A stretch of 64,000 nucleotides of DNA from Lysobacter avium (GCF_015209745.1 NZ_CP063657.1:2728001-2792000); one strand, 5' to 3'. Positions 52,792 through 61,793 are shown, numbered from the stretch's first letter. Numbers and translations are program-made. Notes: generated by a model not told the origin, from the letters alone.

Positions 52792-53226
52792 CTAGGGTAC
52801 CCCGACCCGGGATTGCTCCCGCATCCTCGCCAGCAGCTCTGCCGAGACCAGCAGGTTCTTTGCCGGCACGATCAGGCCGGACTCGAACGGCGTCAGGAAT
52901 ACCGTCATCAGGATCATCGGCACCAGGCCGATGCTTCTTGCCATTGGGTCAATGGCCCGGCAGGTCCTGTGGACACGCGCTGCGTAGACAATCACCGGCG
53001 GCACGGTGATCAGCGCGAGCCAGATCGATGTCGTCGCAACCGCCCGGGAGGCGTGGAAAATCGCCGTGAGGACCATCGCAAGGAACCAGAGCACGTGGAC
53101 GACGTAGCTCACCAATAGTCGCCGCCGCTGCTTGCGCAGCCTGGCGACGAGCGGGTGGTCCATGTGCAGACTGCAGTGGGTATCAGAAAGCTGTGGAACC
53201 ACATCCGATGGAAGTACTTGGGCCAT
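52792..53226 (-). CDS. Membrane protein of unknown function
   Basis: The product (about 144 residues from MAQVLPSDVV) has a polar N-terminus and helices at LVSYVVHVLWFLAMVLTAIF, TSIWLALITVPPVIVYAA and IGLVPMILMTVFLTPFESGLIVP. The start is uncertain: no good ribosome site precedes this ATG or those 75 bases upstream (53301) and 63 bases downstream (53163). No family recognised. Confidence 0.5.
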   Translation of the reverse strand: MAQVLPSDVVPQLSDTHCSLHMDHPLVARLRKQRRRLLVSYVVHVLWFLAMVLTAIFHASRAVATTSIWLALITVPPVIVYAARVHRTCRAIDPMARSIGLVPMILMTVFLTPFESGLIVPAKNLLVSAELLARMREQSRVGVP

Positions 53227-53312
53227 TCGGGAAAGTATGTCGAAGCGCCGACTCCCGTCCAGCTTCGGCCTGCCTCGACAACCGGCGCGGGAGACTTTCA
53301 ATAACCTCGCAC

Positions 53313-53346
53313 AAAAAGCCCGATGCAGTTGCTTACTGCACCGGGC
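53313..53346 (-). terminator. Rho-independent terminator of the aldehyde dehydrogenase operon
   Basis: Read on the minus strand, GCCCGGTGCAGT pairs with ACTGCATCGGGC (one G-U) around a five-base loop and is followed by five T residues. It lies 18 bases past the stop at 53364. Confidence 0.85.
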
Positions 53347-53363
53347 GTGGTTTCAAGCTCGAA

Positions 53364-54818
53364 TCAGGGGTTGGCGGGAAACCACCAGGGATCGTCGACC
53401 CCGGAGTTCACGAGTACTGCCTGGGAGCGCAGGAAGCGCCGGATCGATACGCTGCCCATGCGCGATCCGCCTAGGCCGGACTGTTTGAAGCTCTGCTTCT
53501 CCGCGGTGTGGATCATGCCGGTCAGGCAGGCGTCGTTGATGCTGACGCCGCCGGCGTGCAGGCGCGCGCCCACGCGCACAGCGTGCTCGGTATCACCGCT
53601 GAAGACCGCCGCGGACAGGCCGAATATCGAATCGTTGGCGCGCGCGATCGCTTCCTCCTCGTTGGCCACGACCATGACCGGAAGGATCGTGGCGAAACTC
53701 TCCTCGCTGGCGATGGGCATGCTTTCATCCACGTCGACGAGCACAGTCGGCGGGCACCAGGTGCCGCCGTGTTCGACCAGTTCGCCACCAGCGAGCGCAC
53801 GCGCGCCGCGAGCCTTCGCATCGGCCAGTTGCTCACGGACGATGGCGATCTGGGCATCGGAAATGATCGGGCCGATCTGGCCTTCGCGCGGGTCGGGATG
53901 GGTCAGTTTCAGTGCTTTTGCCTGTTCGACCAGCGCGGCGATGAAGGGCTCGGCGATCTTGGCGTCGACGTAGACACGCTCGATCGACATGCAGCTCTGG
54001 CCGCCGTTGACGAAGCCACCCCACGCAATGGCGCGTGCGCTGCGAACCGGGTCGGCGTCGGCCAGCACCAGCGCGGGGTCCTTGCCGCCCAACTCCAGCG
54101 AGCAGGGAATGAAGCGCGCCGCGCAGGCCTCGCCGACGCGGCGACCGGTACGCACGCTGCCGGTAAAGCAGATGGTGTCGACCGCGCCGATCACCGCCTC
54201 GCCGGTGCGGCCATCGCCGGTGACCACGGCGAACACCGGCTGCAGCGCTGGCACTTCGGCCATCACCTCGTCGAGCACGCTGGCGAACCGCGAGGTCACC
54301 TCGCTGGGCTTGCACAGCACCGCGCAACCCGCGGCGAGCGCGGGTATGGCATCGATCAGGCTCAGCAGCAGCGGGAAGTTCCACGGACTGATCACGCCAA
54401 CCAGTTGGTACGGCACCAGATTCTGCCGGCTGTGCAGGAAGCCGATGCTGCTGGCCACCGGCTCTGGTGCCTGCAGCAACGCCGGGGCATCGGCGGCCCA
54501 GCGGCGCAGTGCACCCACGGTGCTGTCGACTTCGATCAGAGACTCCTGCCAACGCCCCGTGTCGCGCAGCAGCGCTTCGACCATCGGCTCGCGATGGCGC
54601 TCGAGTGCATCGGCCATGTCGAGCAGGGCCTGGCAGCGCTCGCCGACATCGCGCGCGGCCCAGTCGGTTTGCGCCGCGCGCAGGCGCTGGGCGATCCGGT
54701 CCACTTCTTCCTTTGTCACGACCACCAGCTGTCCGTCGCACTCGCCGGTGCTGGGGTCTCGCAGCGGTATCGTCTCGACGGCGGACGCGGTAACGCCGGT
54801 GGAATCAACCATTGCCAA
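53364..54818 (-). CDS. Aldehyde dehydrogenase family protein
   Basis: The 484-residue enzyme has VGVISPWNFPLLLSLIDAIPALAAG, the NAD-binding FTGSVRTGRRVGE, the catalytic Glu in CSLELGGKDPALV and Cys in NGGQSCMSIERVYVD. It oxidises an aldehyde to the acid with NAD(P). In this cluster it could take the aldehydes that amine oxidation by the exported flavoproteins releases. The gene is last in the operon enoyl-CoA hydratase, nitrilase homologue, aldehyde dehydrogenase, and overlaps the nitrilase homologue by 14 bases. Confidence 0.9.
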   Translation of the reverse strand: MAMVDSTGVTASAVETIPLRDPSTGECDGQLVVVTKEEVDRIAQRLRAAQTDWAARDVGERCQALLDMADALERHREPMVEALLRDTGRWQESLIEVDSTVGALRRWAADAPALLQAPEPVASSIGFLHSRQNLVPYQLVGVISPWNFPLLLSLIDAIPALAAGCAVLCKPSEVTSRFASVLDEVMAEVPALQPVFAVVTGDGRTGEAVIGAVDTICFTGSVRTGRRVGEACAARFIPCSLELGGKDPALVLADADPVRSARAIAWGGFVNGGQSCMSIERVYVDAKIAEPFIAALVEQAKALKLTHPDPREGQIGPIISDAQIAIVREQLADAKARGARALAGGELVEHGGTWCPPTVLVDVDESMPIASEESFATILPVMVVANEEEAIARANDSIFGLSAAVFSGDTEHAVRVGARLHAGGVSINDACLTGMIHTAEKQSFKQSGLGGSRMGSVSIRRFLRSQAVLVNSGVDDPWWFPANP

Positions 54819-55848
54819 TTACCCCTGCGGTCTTCAGTGACTCGATGGTGGCGCGCTGACGCTGGCCGAACTCGGCGCGCTCGGGAATGCGCAGCTCGCC
54901 GCCGGGCATCAGCGCATTGGGTTGCAGTGGCGCGGGGGCCAGGCCCTGCGCGATCGCGTCCTGCGGCAGGCGCGAGAGGATGTGCGCCATCCCCGGGCGC
55001 TCGCGGCGGCGACGCAGCGCAGCGATGTCGATCTCGGCAAACGCGACCATCGATTCACCGTCCCCGGCCTCCACCATGACCCGGCCCTGGTCGTCGACGA
55101 TCTTGGACATGCCGTCGGTGCTCTGCGCCGGGATATCGACATCGACGATGCCGGCGGTGTTGGCCGAGACCACGTAGGCCATGTTCTCGAACGCGCGGGC
55201 GCGCTTGGCGATGTCCTTGGGGGTCAGCGCCGGACTGCCCACTTCACTGGTCGAGTGCAGCAATACCTCTGCTCCGCGCAGCGCGAGCGAGCGCGCGATC
55301 TCGGGATACAGGATCTCCTCGGAAGCCACGCAAGCCAGTCTGCCCAGCGGGGTCTGCGCGACCGGGAACACGCCGTCGATGCCGTAGATGTCCAGGTACC
55401 TGTCCCAGACGTCATACGGGGTGGGCGCGAACAGCGACACCATGCGCCGGTAGCGCAGCACGGTGTTGCCGGCATCGTCGAACAGCACGCTGGCCTGGAA
55501 ATACAGGCCGGGAAAGTTGGGATCGGTCTCGTAGGCGTTGCTGGCCAGGTAGACCCTGTTGTCCTGGGCGACCTTGGCCAGCGCATCGTACTCGGGGCCG
55601 TCCATCGCGAACGCGGCCTTGTCCGCCCAGCCCGGGATGGTGTCGCCCAGCGGGTAGCCGGTGGCGAAGTATTCGGGCAGCACGACCAGACGCAGGTCCT
55701 GGCCTATGAACGCCTTGCTGCCGCGCACCTGGCGGTCGATGCGGGCGATGTTGTCGGCGATCTTGCTGCGCGCGGCGGCCACATCGGGGGCGGCGTTGAC
55801 GGCGCGGCAGGTCGTCTGCAGTGCCAGGGCGCGGTAAACCTCGGTCAT
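54805..55848 (-). CDS. Cytoplasmic nitrilase-superfamily protein with Ser and Arg at catalytic positions
   Basis: The 347-residue protein starts MTEVYRALALQTTCRAVN and has no signal peptide. The fold motifs are kept: E59 in VVLPEYFATGYP and the nucleophile strand TPLGRLACVASEEILYPEIARSLALRGAEVLLHS. Aligned to the usual GxxGVLICxDxxYPExAR, the cysteine slot is S176 (C173 is three residues too early). The catalytic Lys is also changed: LRYRRMVSLF has R135 where YRKxH is usual. It is therefore an unusual hydrolase or a non-catalytic member. Same operon as aldehyde dehydrogenase. Confidence 0.78.
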   Translation of the reverse strand: MTEVYRALALQTTCRAVNAAPDVAAARSKIADNIARIDRQVRGSKAFIGQDLRLVVLPEYFATGYPLGDTIPGWADKAAFAMDGPEYDALAKVAQDNRVYLASNAYETDPNFPGLYFQASVLFDDAGNTVLRYRRMVSLFAPTPYDVWDRYLDIYGIDGVFPVAQTPLGRLACVASEEILYPEIARSLALRGAEVLLHSTSEVGSPALTPKDIAKRARAFENMAYVVSANTAGIVDVDIPAQSTDGMSKIVDDQGRVMVEAGDGESMVAFAEIDIAALRRRRERPGMAHILSRLPQDAIAQGLAPAPLQPNALMPGGELRIPERAEFGQRQRATIESLKTAGVIGNG

Positions 55849-55876
55849 GTATTCGGTCCTGTGGATGCGATGGGGC

Positions 55877-56656
55877 TCACTGGAAATCGGGTTTGCGCTT
55901 GGCCAGGAACGCGGCCGCGCCTTCGGCGAAATCGGCGCTGGCGAAGGCGTCGTTGAATGCGGCGGTGGCGGCGGCCTGGCCGGCCTCGGCGTCGCCGCCC
56001 AGGTACGCCAGCACCTGCTTGATGCCGGCGCGTGCACTGGCGGAGCCGGCATCAAGTTCCGCCAGCAGGGTGGCCAGCGCGGCATCCACGCCGTCATCGC
56101 CGGCGATGCGGTTCAGCAGGCCCCACTCCAGGGCAGTCGCGGCAAACAGCAGGCGTCCGGTCAGCAGCATCTCGCGCGCCCGGGCCAGACCCACGGTGTT
56201 GACCAGCCGGCGGCTGTCCTCGGGGCTGTAGACCAGGCCGAGCTTGGCCGGAGAGAGCCCGAACCGGCTGCGGGTGCTGCCGAGGCGGAAATCGCAGGCC
56301 AGCGCCAGCCCCAGCCCACCGCCGACGCAGACACCGTCGATCACGGCGATGGTGGTCAACGGCGAGCGCTGCAACGCCAACTGGGTGCGCTGCACCTGGG
56401 CGTTGCTGGCCACGAAGCCGGACGGATGAGCGAGCAGTTCGGCCAGCTCATCGATGTCGGCGCCGGCACTGAACGCGCCCGGCACGCCTTCCAGCACGAG
56501 CACGCGCGCATCGCTGGCATGGATCTCGGCGAGGCAGCGCTCGATGGCCGCCCAATGTACGCTTGCCAAGGCATTGCGCTTCGCGGGGCGGTCGATCCGC
56601 AGGCGGGCTACCTTGTCGTCCAGCTGCCAACCGACCACGTCATTGCTCGCTTGCAT
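55877..56656 (-). CDS. Enoyl-CoA hydratase/isomerase family protein
   Basis: The 259-residue crotonase-fold protein has LRIDRPAKRNALASVHW, the oxyanion-hole segment GAFSAGADIDEL and VIDGVCVGGGLGLALACDFRLGS, then ARAREMLLTGRLLFAATALEWGLLNRI. A Glu pair typical of hydratases is only partly kept (the second region reads SPAKLGLVYSPEDSRRLV), so isomerase or hydrolase activity is possible. I start at 56656, preceded by AAGGA. It is divergent from the GntR gene across the putative operator at 56685. Confidence 0.85.
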   Translation of the reverse strand: MQASNDVVGWQLDDKVARLRIDRPAKRNALASVHWAAIERCLAEIHASDARVLVLEGVPGAFSAGADIDELAELLAHPSGFVASNAQVQRTQLALQRSPLTTIAVIDGVCVGGGLGLALACDFRLGSTRSRFGLSPAKLGLVYSPEDSRRLVNTVGLARAREMLLTGRLLFAATALEWGLLNRIAGDDGVDAALATLLAELDAGSASARAGIKQVLAYLGGDAEAGQAAATAAFNDAFASADFAEGAAAFLAKRKPDFQ

Positions 56657-56684
56657 ACCGTTCCTTTTGCAGCGCACTTATGAT

Positions 56685-56703
56685 CTATAGTTATAGCATT
56701 AAG
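56685..56703. promoter_or_regulatory. Putative GntR-regulator operator, site 2 (autoregulatory)
   Basis: CTATAGTTATAGCATTA lies between the divergent enoyl-CoA hydratase and GntR genes, 20 bases before the regulator ATG. CTATA and TATAG form an inverted repeat with a two-base centre. It matches site 1 (25779) at 15 of 17 positions. HutC-type regulators usually bind their own promoter, which makes this the anchor site of the proposed regulon. Confidence 0.6.
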
Positions 56704-56722
56704 GCAAGGATGGAAGCGCGCG

Positions 56723-57514
56723 ATGGCAGGTCAGGTAGTTCACTCGTTGCAGTCCCCCGATCTCAGACAACTGCTGCGCCCTGACCTGCCGCTGCCGCTG
56801 TACCACCAGATCTTCAACATCCTGCGTGAGCGCGTGCTGGCCGGCGACCCGCCCCATGGAGCGCAACTGCCGACCGAATTCGGCCTTGCCGAGACCTTTG
56901 GCGTCTCGCGCATCACCGCCAAGCGCGCCCTGGACGAGCTGGCCAACGCCGGACTGGTGGAGCGCCAGCGCGGTCGCGGCACCCACGTCATCCATCGCGC
57001 CAGTCCCAAGCCCGTACGCGGGCCGCTGATCGGCCTGCTGGAGAACCTGCATATCCTGGGCGAGGAAACCCAGGCGACGGTGGTCGAGTTCGGCCGTGTC
57101 GCGCCGCCGCCGCGGGTGCGCGAGCTGTTCGGGATTGAGCCTGGCGAGCCGTTGGCGCGCGCGGTGCGGGTGCGCAGCCGGGCCGGCACGCCCTTTGGCC
57201 ACTACACCAGCTGGACCCTCACCGGCCACGGCGAATTCAACGAGCACAACCTGGCGACGACCTCGCGGCTGAAGCTGTTCGAACGCATCGGCATCCAGAT
57301 CAGGCAGGTGCAGCAGACCCTGTCGGCAGTCAACGCCGACGCGGTGGTCGCGATGCATCTGGGAATGGATCCCGGCAGCGCCCTGCTGGCGCTGGAGCGC
57401 CACTCCTTCGACGAGTCCGGCCGTCTGGTCGACCTGCTCAACATCCTCTATCGCCCCGACCAGTTCAGCTACCAGATGACGCTGGACCTGGACGAGCCGT
57501 CCGGCGCCAGTTGA
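56723..57514 (+). CDS. GntR-family transcriptional regulator, HutC subfamily (UTRA domain)
   Basis: The 263-residue protein has an N-terminal winged helix-turn-helix (LPLYHQIFNILRERVLAGDPPHGAQLPTEFGLAETFGVSRITAKRALDELANAGLVERQRGRGTHVI) and a C-terminal UTRA ligand domain (about 85-250) with FGIEPGEPLARAVRVRSRAG and ALLALERHSFDESGRLVDLLNILYRPDQFSY. UTRA regulators sense small metabolites, often histidine-pathway or sugar-phosphate-like compounds, and usually repress. It is the only transcription factor in the window and is flanked by catabolic genes on both sides. Confidence 0.93.
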   Translation: MAGQVVHSLQSPDLRQLLRPDLPLPLYHQIFNILRERVLAGDPPHGAQLPTEFGLAETFGVSRITAKRALDELANAGLVERQRGRGTHVIHRASPKPVRGPLIGLLENLHILGEETQATVVEFGRVAPPPRVRELFGIEPGEPLARAVRVRSRAGTPFGHYTSWTLTGHGEFNEHNLATTSRLKLFERIGIQIRQVQQTLSAVNADAVVAMHLGMDPGSALLALERHSFDESGRLVDLLNILYRPDQFSYQMTLDLDEPSGAS

Positions 57515-57556
57515 ACGGCGGCGCGGTACTCCCTCCCCGTCTTTGAGGACTCCTCA

Positions 57557-58495
57557 ATGCTGTCAGAAGTGAAGCTGGTGACCCTCGGGGTCAGCGACCT
57601 CGACAACGCCTGCGCGTTCTACTCCTCGGCGCTGCAGTACCAGGTCAAGGAATCGGGACCGATCTCGCCCGAGCTGGCGGCGCTGTGGCGCTTCGATACC
57701 GCCCTGACCGGCCGCTACGCAATCATCGCCGCAGACGACTCGGGCCTGGGCCGCATCCGCCTGCTGTCCTTCGACGCGCCCGGCGAGCGGATCTGGAACA
57801 AGGACAACCTGTACAACGGCTCGGGCTTCTACGCGCTCAACTTCCGCAGCCGCGATGCCCTGGACACGATGAACGCGGTCAAGGCCGCCGGTGGCAGCTC
57901 GGGCAAGGAGCCGAGCGCCTGGGAGGTCAGCGAGCACGTCTCTGTGCGCGACTCGATCAACGACGATCCCGATGGCATTCGCCTGGACGTGTTTTCCTAC
58001 GATCGCGGCGGCGAGCTGCGCGGCCCGCTGGAGACCGAAGTCAGCGTGCTGCAGACGGTTGCGATCGCCACCCGCGACGTGGAGCGCTCGGCCGCCTTCT
58101 ACCGCGCGCTGGGGTACCAGACGCTGTTCGACCAGACCCTGGACTTTCCCGAGCTGCAGGACCTGCTGGGCACCGACAAGCCGGTGCGCATCCACAACAT
58201 CAACCTGCTCAAGGACGGCACCATCATTCCCGGACGGGTGGAGATGTTCGCCTACCTGGACATGGATCACCTGCCCGACGCACCGCTGCGCGACAAGGCG
58301 GTGCCGCCCAACATCGGCATCCTGTCCGCCAGCTTCGAAAGCACGGACGTGGACGCCGACCTGGAGCACCTGCAGACACTGGGCGGCGAGCCGGTAGCGC
58401 GTGCACAGCTCGCCCTTCCAGGTTTCGGTGCCTGCGATGTCGCGACCCTTTTCGGCCCCGACGGCGAGCTGCTGGAGATCTACCGGCGCGCCTGA
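57557..58495 (+). CDS. VOC-superfamily protein with two glyoxalase-like modules
   Basis: The 312-residue protein has two vicinal-oxygen-chelate modules: residues 3-145 (VKLVTLGVSDLDNACAFYSSALQYQV) and 160-310 (LQTVAIATRDVERSAAFYRALGYQTLF), ending GACDVATLFGPDGELLEIYRR with the Glu metal ligand. Canonical extradiol histidines are scarce, so it could be an isomerase, epimerase or lyase rather than a dioxygenase. It starts 42 bases after the GntR gene and may be cotranscribed. Confidence 0.8.
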   Translation: MLSEVKLVTLGVSDLDNACAFYSSALQYQVKESGPISPELAALWRFDTALTGRYAIIAADDSGLGRIRLLSFDAPGERIWNKDNLYNGSGFYALNFRSRDALDTMNAVKAAGGSSGKEPSAWEVSEHVSVRDSINDDPDGIRLDVFSYDRGGELRGPLETEVSVLQTVAIATRDVERSAAFYRALGYQTLFDQTLDFPELQDLLGTDKPVRIHNINLLKDGTIIPGRVEMFAYLDMDHLPDAPLRDKAVPPNIGILSASFESTDVDADLEHLQTLGGEPVARAQLALPGFGACDVATLFGPDGELLEIYRRA

Positions 58496-58540
58496 AGCGC
58501 GACAATTGATCCAGATCAAACTGACTTTCCGCTGAAGTTG

Positions 58541-58560
58541 CTATATAGATAGCTCATTAG
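58541..58560. promoter_or_regulatory. Putative GntR-regulator operator, site 3
   Basis: CTATATAGATAGCTCATTAG lies 20 bases before the third flavin oxidase gene. It resembles sites 1 and 2 (CTATA, ATAGC, CATTA in order) with two extra bases in the middle; GCTAT and ATAGC form an inverted repeat. A weaker match than the other two. Confidence 0.35.
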
Positions 58561-58579
58561 GTCTTTTGATGGGCTGCCC

Positions 58580-60079
58580 ATGCAACGACGCCGATTCCTG
58601 CAGATGCTGGCTGCCGCCAGTGCCACGCCCCTGCTCCTGCAGGGCTGCGGCTGGGGTGGGACGGGCGCAGGTCCTTCCACTGGCGACGCCGGAACGGCGG
58701 AGGCAATCGACGCGGATATCCTCGTCCTCGGCGCCGGCATTGCCGGTCTCCACGCCGCAATGTTGCTGGAAGAACAGAACCCGGGCCGCAGGGTCGTGGT
58801 GCTTGAGGCCGGCCAGCGCGTCGGCGGGCGCATGCACACGGTGGAAGCCGGCGGTCAGCGCTTCGACGTCGGCGCCACGGATATCGGCGGCAACTACTGG
58901 ATGACCCGTGGCCTGGCGCCACGCGTCGGCGTCAGCATCCTGGATCCCACGCCCGAGGCGATGGCTGCCCGCTTCGGCGGCCCGTCCGCGGTCGGTGTCA
59001 GCGGCACGCTGATCAACGCCAGGGACTGGGCTGGCAGCGCGCTCAACCCCTTCAGCGGGCGCGAGCGCGCCATTGCGCCGCCCGCGCTGCTGTCGGCGGC
59101 CACCGGCGGTGAAGCCAATCCGGTCACCAACATCAACGAATGGCTGGCGCCCGCGCTGGCCGCCCACGACATCCCGCTGCGCGACTGGCTGGCCGCGCGC
59201 GACTGGTCGACCGCTGCAATCGACACCATGGACGTTGGGGCCACGTACAACGGCCTGGACCAGGTCAGCGCGCTGGACGTGCTGCGCCGCAACGCCATGC
59301 TGCGTCGCGGACCGCAGTCGGTCGGCTCGATGGCGGACGGGACGCAGGCGCTGCCCGAAGCGGTCGCCGCCCGCCTCAAGCAGCCGGTCGAGTTCGGTGC
59401 CCAGGTCAGCGAGATCGTTCAACACGATGACAACGTGGTCGTCGTCGCCGCCGATGGCCGCCGCTGGCGGGCGCCGCGGGTCGTCGTCGCCCTGCCGCCG
59501 GGCCCGCTGGGCAAGGTCCGCTTCTCGCCGGAACCGCCGGCGGAGCAGCGCAAGGCGTGGGCCGAACGCGCGCTCACCGCGGTCACCGCGATCCACCTCA
59601 AGCCGCTGAAGCCCTTCTGGGAGGCCGACGGCCTGCCGCTGAACATGTGGCTGGACGGCTCCATCGAGCGCGTGTTCGGTGTGCCCGACGCCAACAATCG
59701 CATCGAGCGCCTGCTGGTCTGGGTCAACGGCCGCGGCGCGCAAGCCATCGACCAGATGGACGACAGCGAGATCGGCCGCTGGGCCCAGCGCGAACTGGCG
59801 GGGTGGCGTCCTGCCGCGGACGGCGCCACCGAGGTGTTGGCCGTTCGCAGTTGGGGCCGCGATCCCTACGCGATGGGCGCGTTCGCCGAGATCGCTCCGG
59901 GCCGCTGTGCCGATACCGCGCAGTGGACCGCACAACCGCTGGGGCGGGTCCATTTCGCCGGCGAGCACACCTCCTTCGACCAGCCCGGCATCGAGGCCGC
60001 CCTGGCGTCCGGCCTGCGCGCGGCGGTGGAGATTGCCGCGGCCGAGAAGGACGCCGCCCGCACTGACGCGTCGGCATGA
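58580..60079 (+). CDS. Tat-exported flavin monoamine oxidase-family lipoprotein, copy 3
   Basis: The 499-residue protein begins MQRRRFLQMLAAASATPLLLQGC, a Tat motif with lipobox LQGC. FAD motifs are DADILVLGAGIAGLHAAMLLEEQ, VVVLEAGQRVGGRMHT and the C-terminal GRVHFAGEHTSFDQPGIEAALASGLRAAVE. It is more distant from copies 1 and 2 than these are from each other, but shares WMDVADSYTSL-like TMDVGATYNGLDQVSALDVLRR and LPLNMWLDGSIERV. It heads an operon with a cupin and two membrane proteins that might deliver its electrons to the respiratory chain. Confidence 0.85.
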   Translation: MQRRRFLQMLAAASATPLLLQGCGWGGTGAGPSTGDAGTAEAIDADILVLGAGIAGLHAAMLLEEQNPGRRVVVLEAGQRVGGRMHTVEAGGQRFDVGATDIGGNYWMTRGLAPRVGVSILDPTPEAMAARFGGPSAVGVSGTLINARDWAGSALNPFSGRERAIAPPALLSAATGGEANPVTNINEWLAPALAAHDIPLRDWLAARDWSTAAIDTMDVGATYNGLDQVSALDVLRRNAMLRRGPQSVGSMADGTQALPEAVAARLKQPVEFGAQVSEIVQHDDNVVVVAADGRRWRAPRVVVALPPGPLGKVRFSPEPPAEQRKAWAERALTAVTAIHLKPLKPFWEADGLPLNMWLDGSIERVFGVPDANNRIERLLVWVNGRGAQAIDQMDDSEIGRWAQRELAGWRPAADGATEVLAVRSWGRDPYAMGAFAEIAPGRCADTAQWTAQPLGRVHFAGEHTSFDQPGIEAALASGLRAAVEIAAAEKDAARTDASA

Positions 60080-60184
60080 CCCCGCTGCGCATGACCCCGC
60101 TGCGCCGGCGCCCGCGCCACCTTTTTTCCTGCTTGCGCCTGCGCTGCCTGCGCTCGCGCTGATCCACCGTCACAAGGAGTTCCC

Positions 60185-61027
60185 ATGGCCCGGCCGCACA
60201 CCGAGTTCCTGCAAAACCAGTCCCTGCCCTGGGAGCCCGAGGAACTGTTGCCGGGCGCCTGGACCCGGACCCTGAGCGTGGATGACGAGACCGGTGCCTG
60301 CACGCTGTTGTCAAAGATGGACGCGGGACTGCATTTCGAGCAGGGCAGCCGCATCGCCGCCGACGAGGAGTTCTACGTCCTCTCGGGCAGCTATTACCTC
60401 AACGGCTTCGAGTACGCCGAAGGCTGCTACGGCTTCTACCCGGCCGGCCACCCGCGCGCCGGCGCCTACTCGCCCGACGGCGCGGTGGTCCTGCGCTTCT
60501 TCGACAGCCGTCCACGCCTGATGTCCAGCGACGAGCCTGCGCCGGAGGACCGCACCCCGCCGGTGTCCTTCGTCGACACCTACCGCATGGTGTGGGACCG
60601 CAGCGTGCTGGACTACCGGCTCAACCACCTTGCCTGCGGCCGCAAGATCCTGCGCATCGATCCGGTCACCCAGCAGAAGACCTTCCTGTTCATGACCGCG
60701 CCGCAGACCCACCCGACCAACTGGCGCGGGCCGAAGGAACACCACCCCACGCCGGAAGAGGCGTTCCTGATCGCCGGTGACCTGACCGGGGAATACGGGA
60801 CCATGCGGCCGGGCTCGTACTTCTGGCGGCCGCCGGGCATCCCGCACGGGCCCTACGGCTCGCGCGGCGGCTCGCTGATCCTGATCCGGTTTGTGGGTGG
60901 CGCGCACATCAACCACTGGAGCAGCGACCAGCACCACTTCGACTACAAGCAGGCCTACCAGCCGGTGCTGCCACCGGAACTGGAGGAGATCGCCCAGCCG
61001 CCGGCGCCGCTGGAAGCGCCGTACTGA
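60185..61027 (+). CDS. Bicupin-like protein (DUF4437 type)
   Basis: The 280-residue protein has two cupin modules. The first includes MDAGLHFEQGSRIAADEEFYVLSGSYYLNGFEYAEGCYGFYPAGHPRAG, the second HHPTPEEAFLIAGDLTGEYGTMRPGSYFWRPPGIPHGPYGSRGG. The second module has His and Glu residues fitting a metal site (HH...E...H). Possible roles are oxygenase, isomerase or ligand binding. No signal peptide. It follows the flavin oxidase gene by 105 bases. Confidence 0.7.
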   Translation: MARPHTEFLQNQSLPWEPEELLPGAWTRTLSVDDETGACTLLSKMDAGLHFEQGSRIAADEEFYVLSGSYYLNGFEYAEGCYGFYPAGHPRAGAYSPDGAVVLRFFDSRPRLMSSDEPAPEDRTPPVSFVDTYRMVWDRSVLDYRLNHLACGRKILRIDPVTQQKTFLFMTAPQTHPTNWRGPKEHHPTPEEAFLIAGDLTGEYGTMRPGSYFWRPPGIPHGPYGSRGGSLILIRFVGGAHINHWSSDQHHFDYKQAYQPVLPPELEEIAQPPAPLEAPY

Positions 61028-61102
61028 GGTCCGCCCTCCGCCGCACGACCGCAAGACCCGCCATCCAGCCACGCCAGCCATTCCACCCCGGGAGACCGCC
61101 GC

Positions 61103-61783
61103 ATGTTCCACACCATCATCCTGCTCAAATGGGCCCATATCCTCGCCATGGTCTATTGGCTGGGCGGCGAATGGGGCGTGTTCCAGTCCAGCTACCAGGT
61201 GATCAACCGGTCGCTGCCGCTGGCCGAACGCCGCCGCCACATGGAGACCGCTTACCGCATCGACATCCTGGCGCGTACCGGGATCATCCTGCTGCTGCCG
61301 CTGGGCCTGCACATGGGCACGCTGTGGGGAGTGAATCCGCTCAATGGCGGCTGGCTGGTGCTGTTCTGGGTGCTCGGCCTGTCCTGGCTGGGCCTGTGCT
61401 GGGCGGCGTTCTTCAAGCGCGACACCGACGCGGGCATCCGCCTGACCCGGATCGACGAGGCGGTGCGGTTCGTGCTGATCCCGTTGCTGGCGATCTGCGC
61501 TATCTCCTCGCTGATGGGCCATGGCCCCTTCAGCGGTGGCGAGGATGGCCCCAACTGGTACGCGACCAAGGTCCTGATCTATTCGGGCCTGCTGGTGATC
61601 GGCCTGAAGCTGCGTTTCATCATGCGCGAGTGGACGGTGATGTTCCGCAAGCTCGACCAGGCGCCCGACGCCGCCATCGAGGCCACGCTGGAGCGCTCGA
61701 TCAGGATCGGCCGCGGCCTGGCCTACTTCTACTGGATCGGCATCTCCACGGTCTGCCTGATCGGCGCCGCCAAGGCATTCTGA
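61103..61783 (+). CDS. Integral membrane protein, DUF2269/CopD-like, copy 1
   Basis: The 226-residue protein has about six helices. The first, IILLKWAHILAMVYWLGGEWGVF, has the H-x6-WLGG pattern seen in CopD and DUF2269 proteins, where the His may bind haem or metal. Further helices are TGIILLLPLGLHMGTLWG, GWLVLFWVLGLSWLGLCW, FVLIPLLAICAISSLMG and the C-terminal YFYWIGISTVCLIGAAKAF. The next gene encodes a related protein, so a heterodimer in the inner membrane is plausible. Confidence 0.65.
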   Translation: MFHTIILLKWAHILAMVYWLGGEWGVFQSSYQVINRSLPLAERRRHMETAYRIDILARTGIILLLPLGLHMGTLWGVNPLNGGWLVLFWVLGLSWLGLCWAAFFKRDTDAGIRLTRIDEAVRFVLIPLLAICAISSLMGHGPFSGGEDGPNWYATKVLIYSGLLVIGLKLRFIMREWTVMFRKLDQAPDAAIEATLERSIRIGRGLAYFYWIGISTVCLIGAAKAF

Positions 61784-61793
61784 GGACGCTGCA

